From contig NC_052400.1 of NCBI RefSeq assembly GCF_009389715.1, positions 1,116,001 through 1,180,000 on the forward strand: a DNA stretch of 64,000 nucleotides. Direction: 5' to 3'. How positions within the stretch are numbered: the stretch's first letter is position 1; every line of letters begins with the position of its first letter. The translations under genes were made by a program, and so were the position numbers. The notes beneath the pieces are model-generated. The model was not told the origin of the DNA and searched no databases. It saw only the letters and a program-made list of their open reading frames with translations. Shown in pieces: positions 12,545 through 25,326 of this stretch. Origin of the DNA: Phoenix dactylifera (taxonomy: Eukaryota; Streptophyta; Magnoliopsida; Arecales; Arecaceae).

Positions 12545-15500
12545 TGTTAATTAAAATATTCTGGCTTGTGGACATTTATCAATTGCGCCGGATTCGCCTG
12601 ATGTCATCCACCATGTGAGCAAGCTCCGAGCAGCCAAAATGAGACAGGTTATTGGATCTCTTATGACTAAATTATTTGATATAGATGAGTATATACTATG
12701 TGTATATAGTGGGATATTTGTAGAATATACTCAAATTTATAAGTATATAACATATGAGTACTCGTCGTACTTCAAGAAGAACAGTGCACAAGCAATTAAG
12801 TTGCACCATAAAAGACCCAGCAGGATATTTATAACCCTACTCTTATAGGTCCCTTGGTCCCATTAAAAGCTTCTTCAATCTTTACACAAAAATAAATGCC
12901 ATCTTCCCCCATCCTCCCCCAGTCATTGTACATTAATGAGAAGTTGGGACTCTTAATCATAGCCATTATGGAGGACCCAAGGTTTCATAGGTGAGTCCAC
13001 TACATGGGCTTTCCTTGTAGAGTCACCACCCTGGGAAATTAATGGATGCATTCATCATTTGTGGGGTACTAATATTTATACACATACAAGTATTCTTCCC
13101 TTGTGGAAGACTTGCACTGTGTTCTTGCCCAAAGTTCAGGGGAGGTGGTTGGCTCTCACCAGTCTAATGGACGGACGTGAGCAATTGGGCAAGGGTGGAA
13201 TTAAATGCTCAGGGACTCATTAACTCATTTATTCAAGCTATTAAAAAGGCTTTAATAAGGCTGGGGTTACAAATGGATTTAATTTCTTCTATCACTCATG
13301 GAGAGAGATGTTAAGATAGGGTGGGTGAATGGATTTTTGGCTCCAACTGGTGTGCTGGTTGAATACTTAAATGATAATAACTACTGTTTTCCATCGTAAT
13401 CAGCAGCTGTGCATGCGAGTTGAGAGATTTTAGTGGTTAGAAAGTGAAGGAGAGAACCAAAGAGGTAATGGAGAAAACATGCACTTTAGAGTCCCTATCT
13501 CCTTGAGAGGATGACTATGAAAAATATCTATAGCCACTTGGATGCTATATATTTGTCCTTGATAAAGGCCAAAAGCAGAAAAAAAAATTATCCTACATGA
13601 CATGCATCAAGTGGCCGTGCACTTCGATAATCAGCTCATTTCTGTAGCAGCGCACCAACATAAGAGTTTGATGAACGAAATCTACAAAAAAGGAGCACCT
13701 ATAATTGGCCAATGGCCACATGGTACATTTAGTGCAGGTATAATATTAGCCACAAAGCCACTCGTACGACAATAGCCTTCTCGATGCATGATAATTTTTT
13801 TTTAAAAAAAAATTACTCATTGAAGCTAAGATCTTTAGATATTCGTAATGCCACTAAATTTCTGGCATGCAAACCATGCCTTTTTTAATTAAAAAAAATA
13901 AATCTTATGGTGGTTATGAATTATGGATCTTGGATTCTATGTCATTCATCCATAGTTGATCCGAAAACAAAAATGAAAAAAAAAGAGAGCAAAAAATAAA
14001 ATTTACAAGAAATTTCCATCCATATTTATCTTTATCTATGCTTTTTTAACAGAATGAAGATATTAAATTTGCTTTAGTTTTAGAGCAGTTAGCTATTGGA
14101 GAATGCCATTAGCATTCCAAACATCCTAATTAAGGTTTCATATAAAGAATATCCACCAGTTTGAGAAATAAATGATCAGCTTTCAGTCACCCACATGAAC
14201 AACAGAACAAATGCAAAAGCCTATCATTTAAGCTGGGTACGAAAACTCAATAATCCATGCCATGAAACTTTATTGTTCCGTAAGGTATGAATATCTATTT
14301 TCACTGTTGGCATGAATGCATTTCTGGACCACATTCTGTATGTCCTTGTTTATCTTCAAGAATTGAAGTTGTATACTAACTAAAATCTTTGGGGAAGGTG
14401 AGCATTTATTTATTTATTTATTTTTGATAGTTATGCACTTATTTAGTTGGTGCTGAATTCAGCAGAGGGACAGATGCATTTTTTATTACCTTAACAAACA
14501 TAAATTTTTGGAGTTTGTCCCCATGGTAGGTTTTCTACAGTAAAACCTAATAGCTGACATCAATGGTAAGACTGAGCTTTCAGCATGTCCATTTTCAAAA
14601 ATAGGAGGGTCTTACAGAACCAATTCATGCAATCCAAAAAAAATAAAGAGAGTCACATCTGATGTGAAACAGTCTTTATCATCATCATGGCATCAATAAT
14701 AGTTTTAAAAAACTTTACTATTATATCATGAACATAAAATTCTATCCCCAGTGTGTACTCTCGTATTTTGCAAATGCCCAGTCTATCCCCCATTGTAGAT
14801 CTTTTTTGTTTCTCTACATGCACAAGATATTATTATTCAAGACTCCTCATTCCTCTACTCCCAAGAATCATCTCAAACTAGGTCATCCGTCTTACTCTTC
14901 AAATATGATTTTATCTTTCCTCCATGTATTTTTTTTTATGATCTATATCATATTCTCTGAAGGGATCACACCATTCATCTACTCCCTTTTCAAAAATTAG
15001 TATTTGCCAGCATTACTTTGAAGAGTTGAAGAAAGGAATGAATATATTATGTTATCATGAGTTACATGATTTGGCTTTCATAAATTAATTTCTTAAGCAT
15101 CATCATTATGGCACCTAGTCCTTGTCCATGGACAATTATATTTAACATGTTAACATGTCTCCAATTTTTATGTTACATGTGATTTCTGGTTTTCAGAAAT
15201 CCATTGAAATAAATAGTAAATGCTTTAGGAAGGGCTTGAACCTTTGAACTTCTGGTAAACAACCACACAATCTAACAAGATAAAACACTAGCCACAATTG
15301 AATCAGAGACCACTGGACTCTTGCCCAAAGCCACTGACTAGAAGCTCTGTCCATTTAGATTTGTTTAGGTTTGGTACTTGAGTCAAGTTCCAATGCAAAA
15401 AGATAAAAATTGTAATAAAATCGTCATCTTCAACCTCTTAGTGCAGATCAATCTGATGTGGATTTTTTAATGGGGACTCAGTAATAGAGAACTTCTTAGG

Positions 15501-15626
15501 ACTGAGATATCTCTGAATTTTTCAAGACACCGGATGATTATTTCAGCAAGGTTTCATGGAAAACCTCTGCATGGGGAGACTATTTTTTCTGGAAAATATT
15601 AGATGATTTAGCAAGCAGATGGATCT
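12545..15626. other. Intergenic, no gene seen
   Basis: AT-rich DNA with many stops. The open frame at 14,728-15,000 shows no known domain and has the composition of random AT-rich sequence. No RNA gene is recognised. Confidence 0.45.
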
Positions 15627-18100
15627 TGTCACGCTATGAACCTAGAATATAATAAACACCACATACCTGTATGTCGGACCATGCAAATGTGCAAGGTTAC
15701 GGATTATATCAAAACAATAATAATTCTTAAAAATTTATTTAATCAAGAACTTATTCAAATAATTCTTATAATAGTTTCAATGTGACATAAGTCAACATAT
15801 GCTAACTATTTACTTAAATCAAATAAAATATTCTAACTAGTCTAAATAGTTTGACTAGAACTCTAATAACTGAAAGTATCTTCAGAACCCCAAGTCCCAA
15901 GCAATCATGCATCTGAATTTGAGAAAAAAATATAATAATAAGTTACACTAGCCCAGTAAACAACATAATACCCCAAAGTGGGGTCTAAGTATGCCAAATA
16001 ATTAGCTAAAGAGCAAGATATTGACTGAAAAATAAATCAATTCTCGAATAATACATATATCTCTTTTAAAATTTATTATTATTTTCATAAAATGATACTA
16101 GAAATCCAATATCAGGCTATAGCCATATAACCCAGTGATATGGGTTAGAATAAACAAAGTGCCAAACACCACTATTCTAATCACCACTGGTGCGGTGTTG
16201 AAACTAGTTTCTCAGATTACAAGTCGACAAGGCCAATAAATAATCCCCATTGGCGGGGCTAGATCATATCTGTGCTGAGAAGACATACATATAAAGCAGA
16301 TTTTTCATAATTTGTCTAGTCATATTTTCCAGATTTTATAATATAGCATATAACATATTTTAAAATAATTACTATCATAACATTAGTATGTCTGATCTGT
16401 TTATCAAAGTATAACACATATATCATAATCAAATTTAATCAACTAATTATTATTTTATCAAAAATTTGAAAAACATACTTCGAAACATTAGGTTATTTAC
16501 CTTTTCTAGCTTCAAAATCTCATTTCAGTTAGGCGGATCATGTGCATTTGTTTTAATATCATAAAATATCATTAATTTCATCATTCTCTCAAAAGCTAAG
16601 TAAAGTCAAAAATTAAAATACTATTAGAAAACAACCTCATGCCCCTAAATTAGGTTGGTCAAGTGATAGTGCTCGATTGTCCAGGTCGGTTTGAGCAAGT
16701 AGAATCCCACTAGTCAGGTAAAAATCAATAGTGGCCAAATTTCAAAAAGATCTACCTAGGGCTGAAGTAATAGGCCAGTCTACCACCTAGGTATTGGAGC
16801 GGTTCGGGGCCTCCACAATGGAGTCAACTGGGATCCAAACAAAGTGAGGCAAGGCTTCATGCTCGATAAAAATGAAGAAAGATAGGGCTGATCGAGCAGT
16901 AAGGCCCAACTATCTGATCGGTCGGTCAAGTTCATTCTATCCTATCAAAGATCAAATCAAAATATAGTTAACATATAGTGATTACGGATGGCTAGATCTA
17001 GTGGAATCCAACAATGACCAAGATGCTAGTGAATGCTGGATAAAAGTCAAATGTTGAAAGGTCATAACTGAACTAGTTCCGAACCTCCTATTTGGGCTAA
17101 TCTGGAGTCCACATGTAAAATCCTGAGCCCTAGATAATGTAGAGAGAGAAAAAGAGAGAAGAGAGAGAAACAAGAGAGGGAAGAACAGAGAAAAGAAAAG
17201 AGAGAAAACTCTCTCCTTTCTCAAAATAGGGGAGGCTTGTGATTGATTAGAATGGATGCAGCCCTGACGGTCAGCAATAGTGGCCTGATGTCCAGCCTCC
17301 GACAAAGACTACGACCATGACGATAGCAATGACCATAATGGTTGGTTGTAGAGAAAAAGAAGAGGAAACCAAAACTAGGTTGTCCCAAAATAGGAAGAGT
17401 TGGTATTTCAGCTCATTAGCCAACGACTGAGGCTCAGCTATGGTAGTAGAGCTTGTTGGAAGCTCGATCGAAGCTTTGACAAAGACCTCAGCTTGAAATC
17501 ACGATGAAGAAGATGGAGAAAAAAATGGAACAAGGGAGACGAAAGCAGAGCATTGGGTCTTCATCTGAATCCAGTGACCCACCAACGAAAATCGAGCCGA
17601 TGAAATCATTGATAATGACTGAGGAATTCTAAAATAAATATAAAAGAGAGGCAGGGTTGATTACCTTGCGTCGATGAGGCAAATTGACTGTGGTTTGTTG
17701 AGAAATCTCAACATAATTTGGGGAACTTCATGCCTTTCAGTGGCAATTGATCAAGAATCAGAAGTGGGATCATGAGAGGAAAGAGAGGAGTGTATTTTAT
17801 AGATCGATTTCCATTGAGAAATCTCAACGCAGTTCGGAGAACTTCATGCTTTTCATTGGCGATTGATTGAGAATCAGAAGTAGGATTATGAGAGGAAAGA
17901 GAGGAGTGCATTTCGTAGATCGATTTCCAAGGTCTTGCCGAAGTCCGGCGGTAGTGAAACTCCTTTTCCATTGAGTTCTGAAAGAAGAGGCGAACCCCCA
18001 TCTGGGAGTCCTCTCCCATCTCAACTCTTTTTATTTATTTATTTATTTGGGCCTCTTTTAGTGATGGGCCAGGCCAAAAAAGCTGGGCCTTACGGATTTC
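15627..18100 (-). mobile_element. Fossil LTR, same family as 25.3 kb
   Basis: It begins TGTCACGCTATGAACC, like the TGTCACGCCCCAG terminus of the LTR element at 56,687, so the element reads on the minus strand. Between about 15,940 and 16,260 it shares long stretches with 25,655-26,055, including the CACTATTCTAATCACC and ATCCCCATTGGCGGGGC motifs. That shows two dispersed copies of one LTR family. No element coding region is attached and the right border is not sharp. It is old and broken. Confidence 0.55.
17698..17928. repeat. 116-bp tandem duplication
   Basis: Two diverged copies start with TTGAGAAATCTCAAC at 17,698 and 17,814, a 116-bp period, inside the fossil LTR at 15.6-18.1 kb. The shared core includes AGAGGAAAGAGAGGAGTG and AGATCGATTTCCA. 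Confidence 0.85.
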
Positions 18101-18503
18101 ATTGGATAGTGTTCATCATGATTTGGAAGCACCAGGTCTGTGAACAAGGCAAGCCATGAGAGGATAAATCTATTGAAATTTCCACAGGGATTCCCTTAAT
18201 GATCACATGTCCTTGGGTATATATCTAATGAAATTTCGACGCAGCGATGAGAGGTAATTACCCGGATCAGAATAAAATGGCAAATAGCGATAAGAGGTAA
18301 TTACATGGACTGCAGTAAGTGGCAATAGCCATGAGAAGTACACAAATGGATTACAGGAGAATGGCACGTAGCCATTGTTAGAGTTTTAATTTTAAAAAAG
18401 TTTAAATTTTTTCTTATCCTCTAAATTTTAGTTGGTTTAAATATTTTTTTTTGGTACAAGTTGGTTTAAATGTTTTAAAATATAATTTTATAGGGCACCT
18501 CAT
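18101..18503. other. Left flank of the tandem array
   Basis: Unique sequence with loosely repeated GGCAAATAGCGATAAGAGGTA-like words at about 18,245-18,380. It ends in GGGCACCTCAT directly before the first TTAGAAGAG that opens unit 1. This flank is absent at the other two unit starts, where a CACTA end takes its place. Confidence 0.6.
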
Positions 18504-18990
18504 TTAGAAGAGCTGCGTCTCTTCGGAAGAGAATATTGGTTTCCAAAACGATATGGTATTTCTGAAATATTATATAGCTTTATAAATCATTGTTTCTGTT
18601 TGGTCATCTAAATAGAGTCTATAAATAGGCTCTGGGTCCAGCATCTTGGATCCTCAAATCCGCTCTCACTTATTTTTTTGTCTTTTCTATTTTCTCTGCC
18701 TCTAGAGAGAGATTGAGATAGAAAATTTTTCTCTTCTTCATCTTTTGAAGGAGTTATTCAGGTCAAGCCTTCATCTCCCCAGCGATCGTGCTTGTTAGAG
18801 GAAATTCGGGCTGAGCTGAGTTGTTGTACTTAAGGACAAGATTACTGCATGTAGGAGTCGAATCATGTTCATAAGCTTTCTACCAATTGATTTTCAAAAA
18901 AGAATTGTAGACAAAGAATTTTATTTATATTTATTATTTTAGATCACACGTAGCAAGTTTTAGGTGCATCATATTTTCAGAAATAATGAC
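18504..18990 (+). mobile_element. LTR-like leader of unit 1
   Basis: The segment has a TATA box (CTATAAATAGG at about 18,620), a CT-rich stretch and GAAGAGCTGCGTCTCTTCGG, a combination typical of short Ty1/copia LTRs. No element coding region follows. It recurs at 36,472 and 53,314. It could instead be an orphan promoter, so the assignment is tentative. Broken. Confidence 0.35.
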
Positions 18991-19391
18991 TGTGATCGGT
19001 TCCTTAGAACTTCCAGTCGATATTATGCTCTCCACAATTTCCAGCCTTGGGTTATTTGATTATGCAGAGCCCAGTCAAGCCCACACACCAACCAACACTT
19101 TGTCAGGGAATAGGGATTACAAATTCAAAATGGTCCATGGGATGTGGAGCCTCTAAGCTGGCAATAGACCAGCCAATGAACCTAAATCTGGTAGGCCACC
19201 CTAAATTACATGTATGCAAAACACTGATCGAACTATGAAACCAATCCGAATTGATTTTTTTGGTTTAGTTTATATCATTCTTTTAATAAATTTCATTTGC
19301 TGTCGATCTGAGAAAGGTTTGAATTAAAAAAATTTGGTTTGATTTTGATTTGAGCTTTTAAAATATATTGGTTCAAACCGGCCCGACCCAA

Positions 19392-19395
<4 letters not shown>

Positions 19396-19452
<57 letters not shown>
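19396..19452. repeat. (TA)n, unit 1 allele
   Basis: A TA run of 57 bp. The same locus is 93 bp in unit 2 and 35 bp in unit 3, so it tells the units apart. Confidence 0.95.
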
Positions 19453-19457
<5 letters not shown>

Positions 19458-20444
19458 TTTATTTTTTAATATAAAATTAAAATTTTATGTTTAAATTTAG
19501 TCCAACCTATTTAGCGTAACCCATTGAACGTCAACAACCTAATAAACTGAATAGAACCAAATCTTTTGGATCGCTATAAAATGGTTTTAGGAGATGATCG
19601 GTCCAGTTTTGATTTGGTTTAGGAAACAAGTATATCTATGGATCTGACCTGATCCTTGCACATTTCTGCCACCTAAGATGCATGCACGGCAACTTTTAGA
19701 GCTAGAATTGTTTGCGACTTTAAGAGGGCTTGGGTGTGCACGGATTTAAGAATAATAGTCAATCCAAGTACCTCACAAATGGAACTTTTGACCTTTTATT
19801 AGGTGCAATTAATGGTGATGCAGTGGTTCGAATTTCTTGCATCAAAGTAATTTTTGTGGTCACTTATTTGCATGCATAAATTTCCAAGAGTGCTCATGAT
19901 ATGGTTCATGAAACCATGATAAGTAGGTGTGAAATGCACACATCACATGAATTTGTATAATTTAGGTACTAGGCATTTCAATGTCTTAATTATAAGGCTG
20001 AGTCCTGCGGGATATATGTCCGTCTCATGGGGCTACGGCCGTTTGTGTCATGCCTGGCTCGTCCGGAATAGAAAATTTTTTGTTGTGATGGTTATTAAAT
20101 AGAAAATTTCTTGATGTTTTTTGTTGGATTCATTTAATTTGGGCATCTCGGGAGGCGGATAAGTTCTACAGGATCATTTAATTCCATTTTTTGCTTGCCT
20201 AGCTCGTGTGCAGCTTGAGAATTTAATTTCTCTTGCTCTTGCATGTGCTACGGCCAGGTATAAACTGAGGCTAGGAAAAGTGTTTAAATTTTTTGAAGTT
20301 GATGAAATAACTAAAACGAGGAGTCGTTCATCAACAATATATGTTATTGCTTATGCAAACTGTTTGGTATTGTTTGCTTATTCAAATAGAACGGTACAAA
20401 TAATTGCGTCCAAATTTTCCATCAAAAAGCTTGTACGCAGTTTT

Positions 20445-21294
20445 CTAGTTGTTGTTGTCCATCCAGAATTGGGCCTGGAGCCAGTCCACGGTCTTCTTGT
20501 CCAATTGAAAGGCCTTGGCAAGAACATAATCAGAGATTGGTGGCTTCGCTCCAAAGACTGCATTGGCTATGGTGATCACGCCAGGGTTCTGACTGCTGAG
20601 ACCGGCAATAGCAACAGCATTTGTCTTCCCATAGTTGAATTGGAAATGGATGAGGCCTTGAGGAAATACGAACACATCGCCCTTGTTGAGGACCTTAGTG
20701 AAGAGCTGGTTGTTGGGGTTATTAGATGTGACGAAGCCGACATGGAGGGTGCCTTCCAACACCGTAAGGATCTCGGTTCCCCTTGGGTGGATGTGAGGAG
20801 GGTTGACTCCATAGGGTGCAAAGTCCAGGCGAGCTAGCGAGATGCCAAGCGTGTTGAGCCCAGGAATTTGGTTCACGTTGACTTGAGTCACATTAGACCC
20901 TAGTTTGTTCCCTGTGTCGCGGGGCTTGTCAAGGCCAGAGAAGAAGAAGTCTTCGGCTTTGGCAAGCTTCGGGTCCTTGCAGACGAACCCATTTACAAGC
21001 ACTGCATGAACAATTGCAAGGAAGAGGTAAGTATATATAACGACATATGATAAAAACTCATCATTAGTATCTTTGAAGTTGGGTTGACAGCTGGTAACTT
21101 CAGGAAAATTACACACCATGCAATGCTAATTACATATTTAATTAGCAACTAATAACAAGGTAGATGTCGTGAATAGGAGTACCATCTGATTTAAGATCAG
21201 CAACACAGAAGTCCTGGAGTTGACTAGGATCAGAAGCAATGGCATGAGATGAAGCCAGAGCAAGGAGAGCAAGGAAGAGGAAACGGGCAGCCAT
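20445..21294 (-). CDS. Germin-like protein A1 (GLP8 type)
   Basis: Two exons, 21,294-21,183 and 21,001-20,445, with a 181-bp GT-AG intron that splits codon 38; 222 aa, the usual germin-like length. Residues 1-20 are a signal peptide ([16 protein letters not shown]). C30 and C45 form the conserved N-terminal disulfide pair, and N74-V-T is a glycosylation site. Cupin box 1 has H107, H109 and E114; box 2 has H156 after GDVFVFPQG. These are all four manganese ligands, and a KGD triplet lies at 144-146. The C-terminal half closely resembles rice chromosome-8 GLPs, which are apoplastic hexamers linked to superoxide dismutase activity and broad fungal resistance. It shares an orientation with GLP-B1 3.4 kb away. 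A TATA box sits about 75 bp upstream of the ATG. Oxalate oxidase activity is not implied. Confidence 0.95.
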
Positions 21295-21367
21295 CTATTC
21301 TCTCTTAATTTCTAGCTAGCAGAAGAATAGCCAAGGGATTTGGAGCAAGGTGTTATGGGAGGAGTTG

Positions 21368-21382
21368 ATATATATATATATA
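21368..21382 (-). promoter_or_regulatory. TATA box of GLP-A1
   Basis: An alternating TA stretch (CTATATATATATATCA on the minus strand) 75-88 bp upstream of the ATG at 21,294. A TGACGTC core, the kind bound by TGA-type bZIP factors, lies about 165 bp further upstream at 21,546-21,552. Confidence 0.65.
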
Positions 21383-21929
21383 GAAGGAGCGTGGGACTAG
21401 GCCTTTGATAAGGCTTGATTTAGTCATGCGACTACGTAAAAGGAAGAAGAGTAAACCATGTTAGATAAATTGCATGCCATGGTTCTCTAATGTTTGTCCA
21501 AGTGTTTGTTGTTGTCTCAGTAAAAGTTTGACGAAGTATCGCTGATGACGTCTGTGGCGAGACAATTAGGAAGAAGCAGTCCAGAGAAAGGAAAAGGAGA
21601 GATTATAGCTTCAAGTAAACCATCCAGACATAGATCATGGTTTCTCTTACTCCCTATTATTATAATTTTTTTAATATCAGTTGCGGTTTCTTTCAACAAT
21701 ATACTTGGAGTTGTTGGAGACTGCCTGAGAGGAATCGACGCCGTCCATGGCAAACGATTCTCCAACCGTGCTTTTGATCGCGTCTCACCGAGAAATCAGC
21801 AGTTCGTTTACTATGTCATACAAATGCGTTTTCTGAAAATGAGTAACGATGTGATTTGAGGAAGACAATAGATTGCTAAGGGAGCGGCGGAAGCCACCTA
21901 ACTGGTTCAAATAGCGAATACGACGACGA

Positions 21930-22740
21930 CGACACCTTGCAAAAACTGCATTAGTCCATTAATTACATCAAATGAAACAGTTATTATAATATCAAAATCT
22001 AAAAGCCTAGGTGTTACATCCGGCCCGATTGATATTACGCATCTTGTGACTTTGAAAGAAAAAGGGAAGATACGATGTGAGCTTTACAACCCAGTAAGAA
22101 TCTTCCACGCATGCACACCAGCATGAATATGGAGAATGCTGTTTAGCACATGTAAAGATGCTTGGAAATAGTAAAATTTGCACAGCAACGGACTAACAAA
22201 TGAATAATGCTTAACATATCTACTGGTTATATTTATGGAACACACAAATAAGCCATACTAGCATACAATTCAAGTTTAATCAAATAGCAATTCAATTACT
22301 TGCACATCACCACGAATGAGAGTCTCGACATAGATGTCATATATCAATATTGCTCTGTGTAAATACGTCACATATTATCCAACTAGCATTTTTATTCAAC
22401 AGTAAGGCAGCGAGGTTACTTACCATTATCCGGTTAACAAAGCTCAGATTCCGACAACATTATCGTTATGGTACTGAACTAGTCCGCTCATGCTCTAGCC
22501 TGTGGCAGGTCAAAACACACACCATGTTTTTGCCCACGGCCGGCAACCACAATTTCGTATCTCAACCACAGTTGATATCACAAACACATCATTTCACACG
22601 TGTTGCCTAGTCTAGTTGCTTCTCTTTTTTCTCGTCTTATAGTTATGCAAAAATTAAACACAAGTTAATATCTTGATCTAATTTCAACATTCGATTAGAT
22701 GATATTAAATTATTTTATTTTAATATCAAGCGGTTAGCTC
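21930..22740 (-). mobile_element. Probable fossil LTR between GLP-A1 and B1
   Basis: Sequence found after block A but not after block B. It contains TGTTACATCCGGCCCG at about 22,012 and an ACAACCCAGTAAGAATC-type word that recurs in variant form in the other LTRs of this window (ACTAGCCCAGTAAG, GCTACTCAGTAAG). No coding part is seen. It is repeated in unit 2 (about 39,943-40,753) and lost from unit 3. Broken, old and tentative. Confidence 0.35.
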
Positions 22741-23834
22741 ATATTATTATTTTATTTTCATTCCGAACTGCAGGAGGCCTAGATTTATAGGATAAATTAA
22801 GAATTTTTGAGATAGTAATAATGAGGCTTTTGTATTTAACGAGAGATATCTGAAACCTGTATTTTCGACTATTCTACTTATTAGTTGCTAATGAAATATT
22901 TTACTTAACTTAAATTCTTATATTCTATTAGTGAGTGTTTTTGTTTGGATTATCGGGCACTGCATACCTTTGCAGGGTTGCTTCCTAGGGTAATACGTGG
23001 CTGTACCCTGTGCAAAGCCCAAATGACGGGTTTGGGGCAGGTAGTTCTTTACAACTTGAGGAGGGCTCATGTGCGCACGGATTAAGAGTTAACAGTGAAT
23101 CCAAAGTACCTTGCAAATAGATCTCATGACCTTATTATAGTTAGTTCAATGGCGACACAGTGGTCCTAGCTTCTTGCATCAATGTAATTGTTATGCGCTC
23201 TTAATTACTTGCATAAAGTTCCAAGCTTTTTCACGATATGATTCATCTAACCATGATTAGTAGGTTCACATGAATTTGTATAATTTAGGTATTAGGCATG
23301 TCATGTCTCATGAGGCTAAGTCCTACGTACGGGACATATGTGCCACTCATGGAGCTACGGCCCTTTGTTGTCATGCGTGGCTCATCGGAAATGGAAAATT
23401 TCTTGATAATTTATTGGTGGATTTGTGTAATCCGGATACTTTTGTGTTGGATGTTAAATAGAAAATTTCTTGTTGTGATGGTTATTAAATAGAAAATTTC
23501 TTGGTATTTTTTGTTGGATAAATTTAATTCGGGCATCTTGGGAGGTGGATAAGTTCTACAGGATCATTTAATTCCATTTTTTGCTTGCCCAGCTCGTGTG
23601 CAGCTTCAAAATTTAATTTCTCTTGCTCTTGCATGTGTTACAGCCAGGTATAAACTGAGGCTTGGAAAAGTGTTTAAAGTTTTTGAAGTTGATGAAATAA
23701 CTAAAACGAGGAGTCCTTCATCAACAATATATATTATTGCTTATGCAAACTGATTGGTATTGTTTGCTTATTCAAATAGAACAGTACAAATAATTGCGTC
23801 CAAATTTTCCATCAAGAAGCTTGTATGCAGTTTT

Positions 23835-24686
23835 CTAGTTGTTGTTGTCCATCCAGAATTGGGCCTGGAGCCAGTCCACAGTCTTTTTGTCCAATTGAAA
23901 GGCCTTGGCAAGAACATAATCAGAGATTGGTGGCTTCGCTCCAAAGACTGCATTGGCTATGGTGATCACGCCAGGGTTCTGGCTGCTTAGAGCGGCAATA
24001 GCGACAGCATTTGTCTTCCCATAGTTGAATTGGAAATGGATGAGGCCTTGAGGAAATACGAACACATCGCCCTTGTTGAGGACCTTAGTGAAGAGCTGGT
24101 TGTTGGGGTTATTAGAAGTAACGAAGCCGACATGGAGAGTGCCTTCCAACACCGTAAGGATCTCGGTTCCCCTTGGGTGGATGTGAGGAGGGTTGACTCC
24201 ATAGGGTGCAAAGTCCAGGCGAGCCAGCGAGATGCCAAGGGTGTTGAGCCCAGGAATTTGGTTCACGTTGACTTGAGTCACATTAGACCCTAGTTTGTTC
24301 CCTGTGTCGCGGGGCTTGTCGAGGCCAGAGAAGAAGAAGTCTTCGGCTTTGGCAAGCTTCGGGTCCTTGCAGACGAACCCATTTACAAGCACTGCATGAA
24401 CAATTGCAAGGAAGAGGTAAGTATATATAACGACATATGATAAAAACTCATCATTAGTATCTTTGAAGTTGGGTTGACAGCTGGTAACTTCAGGAAAATT
24501 ACACACCGTGCATGCTAATTACATATTTAGCAACTAATAACTAATAATAAGGTAGATGTTGTGAATAGGAGTACCATTTGATTCAAGATCAGCAACACAG
24601 AAGTCCTGGAGTTGACTAGGATCAGAAGCAATGGCATGAGATGAAGCCAGAGCAAGGAGAGCAAGGAAGAGGAAATGGGCAGCCAT
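23835..24686 (-). CDS. Germin-like protein B1 (GLP8 type)
   Basis: Exons 24,686-24,575 and 24,391-23,835 around a 183-bp GT-AG intron; 222 aa. It is a secreted cupin like A1, with metal ligands H107, H109, E114 and H156 and the C30/C45 pair intact. It differs from A1 at only a few residues: R4H, K35E and D37N near the N-terminus, and G171A in the cupin barrel. None touches a metal ligand. The close match despite flank divergence suggests purifying selection or conversion between A and B. It has its own TATA box, and TGACGTA replaces the A-type TGACGTC upstream. The role is presumed apoplastic defence or superoxide handling, from the family. Confidence 0.95.
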
Positions 24687-24757
24687 CTATGCTCTCTTAA
24701 TTTCTAGCTAGCAGAAGAATGGCCAAGGGATTTGGAGCAAGGTGTTATGGGAGGAGT

Positions 24758-24770
24758 TTATATATATATA
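24758..24770 (-). promoter_or_regulatory. TATA box of GLP-B1
   Basis: A TATATATATATA stretch 72-84 bp upstream of the ATG at 24,686. It is a little shorter than in the A copies. Confidence 0.65.
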
Positions 24771-25326
24771 GAAGGAGCGTGGGACTAGGCCTTTGATAAG
24801 GCTTGATTTAGTCATGCGACTTCGTAAAAGGAAGAAGAGTAAACCATGTTAGATAAATTGCATGCCATGGTTCTCTAATGTTTGTCCATGTGTTTGTTGT
24901 TGTCCCAGTAAAGGTTTGACGATGTATCGCTGATGACGTATGTGGTGAGACAATTAGGAAGAAGCAGTCCAGAGAAAGGAAAAGGAGAGATTATAGCTAG
25001 CTTCAAGTAAACCATCCAGACATAGATCATGATTTCTCTTACTCCCTGTTATTATACTTTTTTAATATCAGTTGTGGTCTTCTTTCAACAAATATACTTG
25101 GAGAGTTGGGAGTTGTTGGAGACTGCCTGAGAGGAATGGACGCCGTCCATGGCAAACGTTTCTCCAACCGTGGTTTTGATCGCATCTCACCAAGAAATCA
25201 CCAGTTCGTTTACCATGTCATACAACTGCGTTTTCTGAAAACGAGTAACGATGTGATTTGAGGAAGACAATAGATTTCTAAGGGAGCAGCGGAAGCCACC
25301 TAACAAGTTGATCGAAATAGCGATCC

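Larger units (their letters stand above)
19720..21925. repeat. Inner duplication block A
   Basis: About 2.2 kb including GLP-A and its flanks. It aligns by eye with block B at 23,050-25,325, but with clearly more differences than between whole units. The A/B duplication is therefore older than the tandem array. Confidence 0.85.
23050..25325. repeat. Inner duplication block B
   Basis: Partner of block A, carrying GLP-B1. Homology to block A ends near 25,325 at AAATAGCGAT, where the fossil LTR begins. In block A the same point is followed by different sequence. Confidence 0.85.

Noticed and set aside
20208-20837. 209-codon plus-strand open frame antisense to GLP-A (also at 38,221 and 54,995)
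   Set aside because: It mirrors GLP exon 2 on the other strand, begins without a convincing start, and is interrupted in the B genes. It is a shadow of the conserved cupin codons.
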